DNA of 64,000 nt from Leifsonia shinshuensis. GTDB taxonomy: Bacteria; Actinomycetota; Actinomycetes; Actinomycetales; Microbacteriaceae. Positions 28,553 through 39,379 of this stretch are shown here, in pieces. The translations under genes were made by a program, and so were the position numbers. The notes under the pieces are model-generated. The model was not told the DNA's origin, ran no database searches, and worked only from the letters and a program-made list of their open reading frames with translations. Within the stretch, counting starts at the first letter, position 1. Each line of letters starts with the position of its first letter. Where the stretch lies: contig NZ_JAVDVK010000001.1 of assembly GCF_031456835.1 (NCBI RefSeq), positions 3,720,001 through 3,784,000 of the forward strand, read 5' to 3'.

Positions 28553-28587
28553 CCGATGGCGACCGCCCGGGCGGCGGTCGCCATCGG
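28553..28587. terminator. bidirectional hairpin between hpf and the beta-lactamase gene
   Basis: Perfect 15-bp stem (CCGATGGCGACCGCC and its complement) with a 5-base loop CGGGC. It lies between two convergent genes, so it probably stops transcripts from both sides. There is no U-tract, as usual in such GC-rich genomes. Confidence 0.75.
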
Positions 28588-28602
28588 GCCGTCCGGGGAG
28601 GC

Positions 28603-28641
28603 GCGCCCTCAGAGTCCGAGCGCCCTCAGAGTCCGAGCGCC
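28603..28641. repeat. 17-bp tandem duplication across the beta-lactamase stop codon
   Basis: The unit GCGCCCTCAGAGTCCGA is present twice in exact tandem, with a partial third copy (GCGCC). The second copy holds the stop codon of the beta-lactamase gene (28,626-28,628, minus strand). The first copy is its [12 protein letters not shown] twin. Confidence 0.95.
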
Positions 28642-29555
28642 GTCGAGAGCACTCTCGCGGCGTCGGCGATGAGGGCGTCGTCATAGGCGGCGTCCTTCGA
28701 CGCCTTCCGGGAGAGCACCACCATCACCACTGGGGAGCGGCCCGGGGCGGTGAGTACGGCGACGTCGTTGCGCGTCCCGAAGGAGGCGGCGCCCGACTTG
28801 TCGGAGACGGTCCATCCGGTCGGCGCTCCGGCACGGATGAGCGGATCGCCGGTCGCGTTCCCGGTCAGGTCGTCGACCAGGAGCTCCCGCTTCTCCGGAG
28901 GCAGCGCGTCTCCCAGGGCGTACGCCCGCAGGTCCGCCGCCAGGGCTCGCGGGGTGCTGGTGTCCCGCACGTCGCCCGGCGCCGCCTCGTTGAGGTCGGG
29001 CTCGGTGCGGTCGACCTCGGTCGTCTCGTCGCCCAGCTCCCGCAGCGCCTTCTCCAGCTCGGAGGGCCCGCCCAGCTGCCGGAACAGCAGGTTGGCGGCG
29101 GTGTTGTCGCTCTGCCGGAGCGCGGCCTCGACGACCGCCCGCACGGTCATCCCGCTCGCCACCGCCGTCTCCGTCACCGGGGAGTACGGGACGAGATCGT
29201 CGCTCGAGAAGCGCACCGTCGCATCCAGCTGCTCATCGCTGATGCGTGCGAGCAGAGCGCCGGCGAGCAGCGCCTTGGACGTGGACGCGTAGGCGAAGCG
29301 CTCGTCCGCCCGGTAAGCGACGGAACGTCCGGTCCCGGTGTCCAGCGCGTAGGCGCCGAGCGTCGCCCGGTACTGCGACTCGAGGTCGGCCAGCGCCCGT
29401 TGGGCCGCCCGTGAGCGCAGCTCTTCGGTCGTCCGCGCCGGGTGGGGCGCGGCCGACGGCGACGTCGGTGCCGCATCCTGCGCCGAGCAGCCGGTGAGCA
29501 CGGCGGCGGCCGCGATGGTGAGGGCGGCGACGGAGCGGATGCGGCCACGGAGCAT
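28626..29555 (-). CDS. class A beta-lactamase (lipoprotein)
   Basis: 309 residues. A lipoprotein signal ends AAVLTGCSA (C23). All class A motifs are visible: S91-T-S-K94 (YASTSKALL), S149-D-N151 (RQSDNTAAN), the omega-loop glutamate E185 in TEPDLNEA, and K253-S-G255 ([10 protein letters not shown]) in the KTG position. The overall length suits a serine beta-lactamase that hydrolyses penicillins at the outer membrane face. The substitution of T by S in KTG is common in actinobacterial chromosomal enzymes. Start set at MLRGR, with AAAGGA 7 bases upstream. No regulator or mobile element is adjacent, so this is likely an intrinsic gene. Confidence 0.92.
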   Translation of the reverse strand: MLRGRIRSVAALTIAAAAVLTGCSAQDAAPTSPSAAPHPARTTEELRSRAAQRALADLESQYRATLGAYALDTGTGRSVAYRADERFAYASTSKALLAGALLARISDEQLDATVRFSSDDLVPYSPVTETAVASGMTVRAVVEAALRQSDNTAANLLFRQLGGPSELEKALRELGDETTEVDRTEPDLNEAAPGDVRDTSTPRALAADLRAYALGDALPPEKRELLVDDLTGNATGDPLIRAGAPTGWTVSDKSGAASFGTRNDVAVLTAPGRSPVVMVVLSRKASKDAAYDDALIADAARVLSTALGL

Positions 29556-29791
29556 GACGAGGTCCTTTCGGAGGGAGGCGGTCCCCACGGGGCGCAGAGC
29601 CATTGTCGCCGCCCGCATCCGCCCGCCTTCCAGGACTGACCGCTTTCGCCCAGAGTCCTTTCAGGCTCGGCAGGCCGAACGTCAGGGCTGAACAAGTAGC
29701 ATGTGTCTAGCGTCGGCGGAGTCTGCCGTCCGCGCGCGTCCGTCGGGGCGCCGGGCCATCGGCCCGAACCGAGCGTAAGTGGAGTGCATCA

Positions 29792-32599
<2,808 letters not shown>

Positions 32600-32644
32600 T
32601 CCGCAGCGTCCCGGCGCAAGCGCAGGACGCGCGCACGAGATGAC

Positions 32645-32672
32645 GAACGGCGGCCCCTCGGGGCCGCCGTTC
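32645..32672 (+). terminator. terminator hairpin after secA
   Basis: Perfect inverted repeat: GAACGGCGGCCCC (32,645-32,657) with GGGGCCGCCGTTC (32,660-32,672), separated by TC. In practice the loop is about 4 bases. It lies 45 bases after the secA stop, between convergent genes. Confidence 0.75.
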
Positions 32673-32722
32673 CGTCGTCTGCTCACGGTCGCAATGCGGT
32701 CAGAGCAGGTGCCTGAGAAGCC

Positions 32723-33307
32723 TCAGAGCACGTTGATCGCGCTCGCCCGCCACCGTTCCCGATGGCGCTCCAGCCGGATGGCGACGGCGCGTGAGCGACC
32801 CGGCTGGTGCACCAGCACGACCGCCTCCACCACCCCCTCCGACGGGCGCGCGAGGCGCGGCTCGCCGATCCGCATGCGCGGTCGGAGCGCGCCCTCCGGC
32901 GCGACGGCGCGAGCGCGGGCCGCGATCATCGTCCGCCGCAGCAGGTGGACGTAGACGGCGTCGCTGACCCACCGGCCGATCTGGTCGAGCGGCCGGGCGC
33001 CGGCCAGGATCTCGACCGCGCAGCGCGCCAGATTCGCGCACAGCGTCGCGGGCTCCGGGTTGGCGGCGTCCGCGATCGGGGCGAGTGCATCCAGTTCGGG
33101 CGCATCCGCCGGGCGGGCCGTGCGCGCCGCCGTGGGGCCGCGGAGCTCGCGTGCCTCGCGGAGTTCCCGCACCTCGCGGAGGTCGCGGACGGGGGAGGGG
33201 CGCAGCCGCGTCGTCGGCCGGGTCGCCGGAACGAGCGGACGGACGGGTGCGGGGGCGAGTGCCGGGTGGTGCAATGGTTCTCCTGGTGAGGTGTGTCGGT
33301 GGTCCAT
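32723..33307 (-). CDS. Rv3235 family protein
   Basis: 194 residues. The disordered N-terminal third is rich in Pro, Arg and Ala and carries an imperfect run of REVRELREARELR. The conserved C-terminal domain (LCANLARCAVEILAGARPLDQIGRWVSDAVYVHLLRR and VVEAVVLVHQPGRSRAVAIRLERHRERWRASAINVL) matches the Rv3235/DUF6459 family, found next to secA throughout actinobacteria. Function unknown; the genomic link to secA suggests, but does not prove, a role in secretion or its regulation. The convergent secA is ended by a hairpin just before it. Confidence 0.85.
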   Translation of the reverse strand: MDHRHTSPGEPLHHPALAPAPVRPLVPATRPTTRLRPSPVRDLREVRELREARELRGPTAARTARPADAPELDALAPIADAANPEPATLCANLARCAVEILAGARPLDQIGRWVSDAVYVHLLRRTMIAARARAVAPEGALRPRMRIGEPRLARPSEGVVEAVVLVHQPGRSRAVAIRLERHRERWRASAINVL

Positions 33308-33419
33308 GATGAGATGGACCCGTGATATTTACGATGCCTTACTCAAGCAGGGGGTATCGAGTCGGGCCAGGGCATTGGTGCCCTGTGGATAACTCGACGC
33401 CCGCTCGAACCGCGCCGTT

Positions 33420-33425
33420 TAGGAT
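33420..33425 (+). promoter_or_regulatory. leaderless-type -10 box (TAGGAT)
   Basis: TAGGAT ends 6 bases before the GTG at 33,432 but only 3 bases before the GTG at 33,429, so it supports the downstream codon as the true start of the kinase. Confidence 0.5.
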
Positions 33426-33431
33426 GGGGTG

Positions 33432-34925
33432 GTGTCGACGCTCAGTGATCTCGTCCATGCCCACGGCCGCTCCTCCGAAGAAGACGTGGAATGGCTGCAC
33501 GGGCTCGTCGGCGACTGGCAGCTGCTGGCCGATCTCGCCTTCGCGGACATCGTGCTCTGGGTGCCGACGACGGACGACGACTTCGTCGCGGTCGCGCACG
33601 CCCGGCCGTCCTCGGCGGCGACGCTGTTCTACCGCGACTTCGTCGGTCAGCGGATCAAGCCCGAGTGGCGTCAGCAGGTGATCGACGCCTTCAGCTCCAA
33701 GCAGATCATCGACACGTCCGCGCCCGACTGGTACGAGGAGACGCCCACGCGGGTCCGTGCCGTCCCGGTCATCCGCCGGCTGTCCATCCACTCGCCCGAC
33801 ACCGCGGACGAGCCGGTCGCGGTGATCACGCGCCACACCAACCTCAGCGAGGCGCGCACGCCGAGCCGTCAGGAGCTGACGTTCAACGAGTGCGCCAACG
33901 ACCTCTTCGCCATGATCGCCACCGGCGACTTCCCGGACCTGGGTGCCCCCGCGGCCCCACGTAGGGGCGCCCCGCGCGCGGCCGACGGCCTGATCCGGCT
34001 GGATGTGGACGGCACCACGAGCTTCGCCAGCCCGAACGCCCTGAGCGCCTTCAACCGGATGGGCTTCACGGGCGAGCTCGAGGGGGAGTCCCTCGCCACC
34101 GTGACCACCGGCCTCCTCGCCGGGACGATCACGGTGGACGAGTCGCTGCCGCTGGTCGTCACCGGCCGTGCGCCCTGGCGCACCGACATCGAGGCGCGCG
34201 GCGTCACCGTGTCCCTCCGCGCCATCCCGATCCGCAACCGGGGCGAGCGGGTGGGCGCGATCGTGCTCTGCCGCGACGTCTCCGAGCAGCGGCACCAGGA
34301 GCGCGAGCTGATCACGAAGGATGCGACCATCCGCGAGATCCACCACCGCGTCAAGAACAACCTCCAGACGGTCGCCTCGCTGCTGCGCATCCAGGCACGG
34401 CGCACGCACTCGGAGGAGGCGCGGGAGGCCCTGAGCCAGGCGATGCGGCGCGTTGCGGCCATCGCGGTGGTCCATGACACGCTGTCCACGGGCCTCGCTC
34501 AGATCGTCGACTTCGACGACGTCTTCGACCGCGTGCTGCTGCTCGTCGCGGAGGTCGCCGCGAGCCACACGACCACCGTGCATCCGAAGAAGACGGGCCG
34601 GTTCGGCTCGCTGCCCTCCGAGTACGCGACTCCGCTCGCGCTCGCGCTGACGGAGCTCGTCACGAACGCAGTGGAGCACGGGCTCGCCGGCCGCGAGGGT
34701 CAGGTCGAGATCGTGGCGGATCGGTCGGAGGAGTCCCTGACCGTCAAGGTCGTGGACAACGGGTCCGGCCTCCCCGAGGGCAAGGTCGGCAGCGGGCTGG
34801 GTACGCAGATCGTGCGCACGCTCATCCAGGGCGAGCTCGGCGGGGCGATCGACTGGCACACCATGATGGGGCAGGGAACCGAGGTCACCATCGAGGTGCC
34901 GCTGCGCTACCTCACCAAGATCTGA
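33432..34925 (+). CDS. pdtaS: sensor histidine kinase, PdtaS-like
   Basis: 497 residues. It opens with STLSDLVHAHGR and WLHGLVGDWQLLADLAFADIVLWVPTTDD, the GAF-like N-terminal domain of PdtaS. A PAS domain lies near 185-285, then the HisKA_2 box IREIHHRVKNNLQTVASLLR (phospho-histidine near 304), LTELVTNAVEHGLAG (N box) and GSGLGTQIVRTLIQGE (G box). In mycobacteria PdtaS is a soluble kinase that phosphorylates the RNA-binding antiterminator PdtaR; no PdtaR gene is visible within this window. No membrane helices, so cytosolic. The start is chosen from the upstream -10 box and from the family N-terminus MSTL. Confidence 0.9.
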   Translation: MSTLSDLVHAHGRSSEEDVEWLHGLVGDWQLLADLAFADIVLWVPTTDDDFVAVAHARPSSAATLFYRDFVGQRIKPEWRQQVIDAFSSKQIIDTSAPDWYEETPTRVRAVPVIRRLSIHSPDTADEPVAVITRHTNLSEARTPSRQELTFNECANDLFAMIATGDFPDLGAPAAPRRGAPRAADGLIRLDVDGTTSFASPNALSAFNRMGFTGELEGESLATVTTGLLAGTITVDESLPLVVTGRAPWRTDIEARGVTVSLRAIPIRNRGERVGAIVLCRDVSEQRHQERELITKDATIREIHHRVKNNLQTVASLLRIQARRTHSEEAREALSQAMRRVAAIAVVHDTLSTGLAQIVDFDDVFDRVLLLVAEVAASHTTTVHPKKTGRFGSLPSEYATPLALALTELVTNAVEHGLAGREGQVEIVADRSEESLTVKVVDNGSGLPEGKVGSGLGTQIVRTLIQGELGGAIDWHTMMGQGTEVTIEVPLRYLTKI

Positions 34926-34936
34926 GCAACGAAAAA

Positions 34937-34980
34937 GCCGAGGAGGCGCTCGGTGCTAGGTGTGTGAGCGCCGCCTCGGC
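34937..34980. terminator. bidirectional terminator between pdtaS and whiB1
   Basis: GCCGAGGAGGCGCTC (34,937-34,951) pairs with GAGCGCCGCCTCGGC (34,966-34,980), with one mismatch and a 14-base loop. It is preceded by GAAAAA, which gives a U-tract on the opposite strand, so it could end the convergent whiB1 transcript efficiently as well. Confidence 0.7.
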
Positions 34981-35038
34981 GGGTTCGGACGCGCGGCGGA
35001 AGCCGGGCGACCGGTGGTGCGGATGGAGCGGGCCGGCC

Positions 35039-35287
35039 TCAGGAGGCGCGGCGGGCGCGAGCGGCGCGGCGCTTGAGCGCGCGACGCTCGTCTTCGGAGA
35101 GGCCGCCCCAGACGCCCGAGTCCTGGCCGGTCTCGAGGGCGTACTGCAGGCAGATCTCCGTCACGGTGCAGCGCGCGCAGACCGCCTTGGCCTTGTCGAT
35201 CTGGTCGACCGCGGGTCCGGTGTTGCCCACCGGGAAGAACAGCTCAGGGTCCGCGGTGAGGCAGGCGGCTTTGTCGCGCCAATCCAT
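35039..35287 (-). CDS. whiB1: WhiB-family iron-sulfur regulator, WhiB1 type
   Basis: 82 residues, the size of WhiB1. MDWRDKAACL opens the protein. Cluster cysteines are C9, C37, C40 and C46 (VCARCTVTEIC), and GVWGG is followed by a basic tail RALKRRAARARRAS. WhiB1 binds the housekeeping sigma factor and its 4Fe-4S cluster reacts with nitric oxide. AAGGAG lies 9 bases before the ATG. Its 225-base upstream region up to 35,512, shared with the divergent membrane-protein gene, is AT-richer than average and must carry both promoters, but I cannot assign a clear -35/-10 pair. Confidence 0.93.
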   Translation of the reverse strand: MDWRDKAACLTADPELFFPVGNTGPAVDQIDKAKAVCARCTVTEICLQYALETGQDSGVWGGLSEDERRALKRRAARARRAS

Positions 35288-35512
35288 GTAGATGTGCTCC
35301 TTGTTTACTGGGGGTTCCAGGCCGAGGGGGCCATAGAATGCAGGTAAGCAGTCGGGTTGCAGGGTGCTTAGATCCGTGGGGAATCAGACCTGCCCACGAC
35401 CCTGTGAGCGTTAACTCGACCGTTGAATATGGTCCCATAGCGCTTATCCCGAATCAATAGTTTTGTATGGGATAACGCTGGGAACACGAGCCGGAAACGT
35501 CAGGATGCTATA

Positions 35513-35956
35513 GTGCCCGACCCTCAGAACGCCCCCACCGGCGTGCCCCAGGCGGCACGCCCCGCCCGTCCGGGGTTGCTGGTCCTGCTCACCGTCATCG
35601 TCGCGCTGGAGGCGGTCCTGGTCCTGGTCCTGGCCGTCTGGCTGCTCGTGGACCTGCTCACCGTGCGACCCACGTCCTACCCGACCGCTGTCGCGATCAC
35701 GGTGCTCGCGTTCCTGGCGGCCGCCTGGGCCGTCTCGACCACCGTCGGCCTGCTCCGGCGCCAGAGCTGGGCGCGTGCCTCCACCGTCACGATCCAGATC
35801 CTGCAGCTGGCGGTCGCCGTCGGCTGCTTCCAGGGCCTCTACGCCCGTCCGGACCTCGGCTGGGCGCTCCTCGTCCCCGCGGTGATCGCCGGCGTGCTCG
35901 CCCTGACGCCGTCCGTCGTGCGGGCGACCGCACGCAACACGGAGCAACACGAATAG
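35513..35956 (+). CDS. small four-helix membrane protein, unknown
   Basis: 147 residues. Pro/Ala-rich N-terminus (about 20 residues), then four hydrophobic helices: LLVLLTVIVALEAVLVLVLAVWLL, TAVAITVLAFLAAAWAVSTTVG, IQILQLAVAVGCFQG, LLVPAVIAGVLALTPSV. The short cytoplasmic loop LLRRQSWARAST follows the positive-inside rule. I do not recognise a named family. Starts with GTG. Upstream of the DUF1684 gene by 29 bases and probably co-transcribed with it. Confidence 0.7.
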   Translation: MPDPQNAPTGVPQAARPARPGLLVLLTVIVALEAVLVLVLAVWLLVDLLTVRPTSYPTAVAITVLAFLAAAWAVSTTVGLLRRQSWARASTVTIQILQLAVAVGCFQGLYARPDLGWALLVPAVIAGVLALTPSVVRATARNTEQHE

Positions 35957-35985
35957 GCGAACACGGGAACAAGCCCGAGACTCGG

Positions 35986-36762
35986 ATGGTTATGTCCGAC
36001 ATCGTGACTGATCTCTCCACACAGCTCTCGGCCTCCCCGTCCACCATCGAGCACGCCCGCGAGCGCTGGGACGCCTGGCGCGCCGACCGCCTGCGGTCCG
36101 TGGCCGCGCCGACGGGCAACCTGGCGCTCATCGAGACCCGCTGGCTCGCCGCGGACGACACCACGACCCCCGAGGACGCACTCGTGGGCCTTCCGGAATC
36201 GGTCACGGCGACCGAGCTCTCCCGGCGGAGCCTGGAGACCGGCGAGGTCGAGCGCGGGATCCGCCTCTGGGACGCCGCGTCGCCCGCCATCCGCGACTTC
36301 GAGACGATCGACGTCTTCCCGTTCGACGAGAGCTGGGTGATCGAGGCCACGATCACCCCGGTCTCCGACGACCGCACCATCCCGTTCGAGCACATCCGTG
36401 ACAACGGCCTCACCCGCGACCTCGTCGTCCCGGGCGACATCACCTTCGAGCGCGACGGCGTCTCCTACACGCTGAGCGCCTTCGACGACGACGGCACCCT
36501 GCTGCTGGTCTTCGGCGACCCGAGCAACGGGGCCGACGGCGAGGACGGCACGTACGCCTCCGGCCGGTTCCTGTTCGTCGAGCACGCCGACGATCACGTC
36601 GTCCTCGACTTCAACCGCGCCTTCGTCCCGCCCTGCGGATTCTCGGACCAGTACAACTGTCCGCTGCCGCCGCGCAACAACCGGTTCCCCGTACCGGTCA
36701 CTGCGGGCGAGAAGCGCGTCGTCTTCCGCGACTCGGCAGACCGCGCAGCCGCCGGCCACTGA
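35986..36762 (+). CDS. DUF1684 domain protein
   Basis: 258 residues, cytosolic. The signature lies near the C-terminus: VVLDFNRAFVPPCGFSDQYNCPLPPRNNRFPVPV, where the conserved CxxxxxxxC...PxxxN(R) pattern of DUF1684 is intact. The N-terminal half includes ARERWDAWRADRLRSVAAPTGNLALIETRW. Function unknown, probably a beta-rich binding protein. A second ATG six bases in (MSDIVTDL) is equally possible. Confidence 0.8.
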   Translation: MVMSDIVTDLSTQLSASPSTIEHARERWDAWRADRLRSVAAPTGNLALIETRWLAADDTTTPEDALVGLPESVTATELSRRSLETGEVERGIRLWDAASPAIRDFETIDVFPFDESWVIEATITPVSDDRTIPFEHIRDNGLTRDLVVPGDITFERDGVSYTLSAFDDDGTLLLVFGDPSNGADGEDGTYASGRFLFVEHADDHVVLDFNRAFVPPCGFSDQYNCPLPPRNNRFPVPVTAGEKRVVFRDSADRAAAGH

Positions 36763-36790
36763 ACCCGCGCGAGAGCGCATCCCCCGTCAC

Positions 36791-36820
36791 CACAGCACCC
36801 CACAGCACCCCCCACAGCAC
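36791..36820. repeat. three copies of CACAGCAC before the binding-protein gene
   Basis: CACAGCAC occurs at 36,791, 36,801 and 36,813, separated by C-runs, directly upstream of the ribosome site of the solute-binding protein gene. It could be an mRNA leader feature or simple slippage. Confidence 0.8.
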
Positions 36821-36830
36821 TGGAGAACCC

Positions 36831-38330
36831 GTGAGAAAGTCTTCCCTGTTCGCGACGCTCGCCGTCGGCCTGGCCTCGGCCCTCGCCCTGGCCGGCTGCG
36901 CGGGCGCGTCGTCGTCCTCCGCAGGCGGCAGCGACGCCTCGATCGCCATCGGCTCGCTCTACGAGCCCGTCAACCTCGACAACACCGCGGGCGGCGGCCA
37001 GGGCGTCACCGAGGCGCTCAACGGCAACGTCTACGAGGGCCTGTTCAAGCTCACCGACGACGGCAAGGTGGAGCCGCTGCTCGCCACGAAGTACACGACC
37101 AGCGCCGACGGCATGACGTACACGTTCACCCTGCGCGACGGCGTGAAGTTCCACTCCGGCAAGGCTCTGACCAGCGCCGACGTGAAGCGCAGCATCGAGC
37201 GCGTGACCTCCGACGACTCGCAGTCCGCGCGCAAGTCGCAGCTCGCCGTCATCAAGGGCATCGAGACGCCCGACGACAAGACCGTGACCATCACGCTGTC
37301 CTCCCGCTCGATCTCCCTGCCGTACAACCTCAGCTACGTCTGGATCTACGGCCCGGGCACGTCGAACTACAAGACCGCCGAGGACGGCACCGGCCCCTAC
37401 AAGCTGGGCACCTGGAAGCGCGGCAGCTCGCTGAGCCTCGAGCGCTGGAGCGGCTACTGGGGCGGCCAGGCGAAGAACAAGGAGGTGGAGTTCGACTACT
37501 TCACCGACGCGTCGGCCCTCTCCAACGCGCTGCAGACCAAGCAGGTCGACATCGTCACGAGCATCCAGAGCCCGGATGCGCTGAGCACGTTCAAGGGCAA
37601 CAAGGACTACACGATCTCGGACGGCAAGTCCACGACGAAGGAGCTGCTGGCCTTCAACGACAAGGTCGCGCCGTTCAACAACGTCGAGGTGCGCAAGGCG
37701 GTCTACTCCGCCATCGACACCAAGAAGCTCCTCAACTCCATCTGGGGCGACTACGGCACGCTGATCGGCTCGATGGTCCCGCCGAGCGACCCCTGGTACG
37801 AGGACCTCACGAAGGTCAACCCGTACGACGTCAACCTCGCCAAGAAGGAGCTGGCCGAGGCCGGTTTCGCGAACGGCTTCAGCTTCACGCTGGACACCCC
37901 GACCTACGACCCGCACCCGGCGGTGGCCGAGTTCCTGAAGAGCGAGCTGGCCAAGGTGGGCATCACCGTGACGATCAACTCGATCTCGGCGGACGAGTGG
38001 TACACCAAGGTGTTCAAGAACCACGACTTCACCGCGACGCTGCAGGAGCACGTCAACGACCGTGACGTCGTCTGGTACGGCAACCCCGATTTCTACTGGG
38101 GCTACGACAACCCGCAGGTCACCAAGTGGGTCGACGAGGCCGAGCAGTCGACCACGACGGCCGAGCAGACCGCGAAGCTGAAGCAGGTCAACGAGCAGAT
38201 CGCGAAGGATGCGGCCAGCGCCTGGCTGTACCTCTACCCGCAGATCGTCGTGGCCGACAGCAACGTCACCGGCTACCCGGTCAACGGGCTGAACTCGCAG
38301 TTCTACGCCTACGACATCGTCAAGAAGTAG
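36831..38330 (+). CDS. peptide-type ABC transporter substrate-binding lipoprotein
   Basis: 499 residues. A lipoprotein signal ends LALAGCAG (C23). SBP_bac_5 family signatures: GKVEPLLATKYTTSADGMTYTFTLRDGVKFHSGKALTSADV near the N-terminus, TGPYKLGTWKRGSSLSLERW, and EVRKAVYSAIDTKKLLNSIWG. It captures oligopeptides, nickel or another solute outside the membrane for the permeases and ATPases that follow. Start GTG, with GGAG 5 bases upstream. A strong hairpin follows it. Substrate not predictable. Confidence 0.93.
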   Translation: MRKSSLFATLAVGLASALALAGCAGASSSSAGGSDASIAIGSLYEPVNLDNTAGGGQGVTEALNGNVYEGLFKLTDDGKVEPLLATKYTTSADGMTYTFTLRDGVKFHSGKALTSADVKRSIERVTSDDSQSARKSQLAVIKGIETPDDKTVTITLSSRSISLPYNLSYVWIYGPGTSNYKTAEDGTGPYKLGTWKRGSSLSLERWSGYWGGQAKNKEVEFDYFTDASALSNALQTKQVDIVTSIQSPDALSTFKGNKDYTISDGKSTTKELLAFNDKVAPFNNVEVRKAVYSAIDTKKLLNSIWGDYGTLIGSMVPPSDPWYEDLTKVNPYDVNLAKKELAEAGFANGFSFTLDTPTYDPHPAVAEFLKSELAKVGITVTINSISADEWYTKVFKNHDFTATLQEHVNDRDVVWYGNPDFYWGYDNPQVTKWVDEAEQSTTTAEQTAKLKQVNEQIAKDAASAWLYLYPQIVVADSNVTGYPVNGLNSQFYAYDIVKK

Positions 38331-38367
38331 CCGATTCCTCCACACCCCGATCCGTATTCCACACCCT

Positions 38368-38401
38368 GATGCTCGGGGAGCCGACCGGCTCCCCGAGCAT
38401 C
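38368..38401 (+). terminator. hairpin between the binding-protein and permease genes
   Basis: GATGCTCGGGGAGCC and GGCTCCCCGAGCATC form a perfect 15-bp stem with the loop GACC. It lies 38 bases after the binding-protein stop. It should end or stabilise the upstream transcript, allowing more binding protein than permease. Confidence 0.75.
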
Positions 38402-38416
38402 TACGCTGAAACGACC

Positions 38417-39379
38417 ATGGCTTCCTACCTGCTCCGCCGCACCGCGTTCCTCGTGGTGTCGCTGCTGCTCGCCATGGTGGTGCTGTTCTTCCTGCTGCGG
38501 GTGCTCCCGGGAGACCCGTCCAACGCCCTCCTCTCGGTCGGCGCGACCAAGGAGCAGATCGCGGCGGCGCAGCGGCAAGTGGGCAGCGACCAGCCGCTCT
38601 TCCAGCAGTTCGTCACGTGGTTCGGCAGCCTGCTGACGCTCGACCTCGGTCAGTCGTTCATCAGTTCCCTGCCCGTCGGTCCCGAGATCGCGGCCCGGCT
38701 CTCGGTGACGGTGCCGTTGACGCTGCTCTCGTTCGGGCTCGCGCTCGTGCTGGCGCTGCCCATCGGCTTCGTCGCTGCCTGGAAGGCCGACCGCTGGTAC
38801 GGAGTGGCCCTGTCCGCGTTCTCGCAGCTCGGCATCGCGGTGCCGGTGTTCTGGGTCGGCATCCTGCTGGTCGACGTGTTCGCCATCACGCTCGGGTGGT
38901 TCCCCTCCGGGGGCTTCCCGCGGGACGACTGGTCCGATCCCACGGCCGCGCTCACGTCTCTCGCCCTGCCGGTCGTGACCATCGCGATCGTGATGAGCGC
39001 GTCCATCTCGCGATACGTGCGGAGCGCGACGCTGGATGTGATCGGCAGCGACTACCTGCGCAACGCCCGTGCGCTGGGTTCCGGCTTCGCCCGGTCGATG
39101 TGGCGCCACGGCCTGCGCAACGGCGCCGTCCCGGTCATCTCAGTGCTCGGTATCGAGCTGGCGACGACGTTCCTCGGAGCGGTCGTGGTCGAGAGCGTGT
39201 TCACCCTGCCGGGCCTCGGCAGCATGCTGCTCAAGGCGATCGAGCAGCACGACTACCCGAACATCCAGGGCATCCTCTTCGTCTCCACGCTGCTCGTGCT
39301 CATCGTCGGGTTCCTCGCCGACATCGCGCAGCGCCTCGTCGACCCGCGGCTGCGCCGCAGCATCTCGGGCAACGCATGA
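38417..39379 (+). CDS. ABC transporter permease, DppB type
   Basis: 320 residues. MASYLLRRTAFLVVSLLLAMVVLFFLLRVLPGDP is the standard DppB start, with a short cytoplasmic tail, then six membrane helices. The EAA-like loop is YVRSATLDVIGSDYLRNARALGSG. One permease half of the importer. A TACGCT -10-like box 9 bases upstream suggests its own promoter directly after the hairpin. It overlaps the next permease gene by 4 bases. Confidence 0.94.
   Translation: MASYLLRRTAFLVVSLLLAMVVLFFLLRVLPGDPSNALLSVGATKEQIAAAQRQVGSDQPLFQQFVTWFGSLLTLDLGQSFISSLPVGPEIAARLSVTVPLTLLSFGLALVLALPIGFVAAWKADRWYGVALSAFSQLGIAVPVFWVGILLVDVFAITLGWFPSGGFPRDDWSDPTAALTSLALPVVTIAIVMSASISRYVRSATLDVIGSDYLRNARALGSGFARSMWRHGLRNGAVPVISVLGIELATTFLGAVVVESVFTLPGLGSMLLKAIEQHDYPNIQGILFVSTLLVLIVGFLADIAQRLVDPRLRRSISGNA

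Noticed and set aside
36791..36820. CACAGCAC triplet as an operator
   Set aside because: It has no dyad symmetry and the C-run context suggests slippage, so I listed it only as a repeat.
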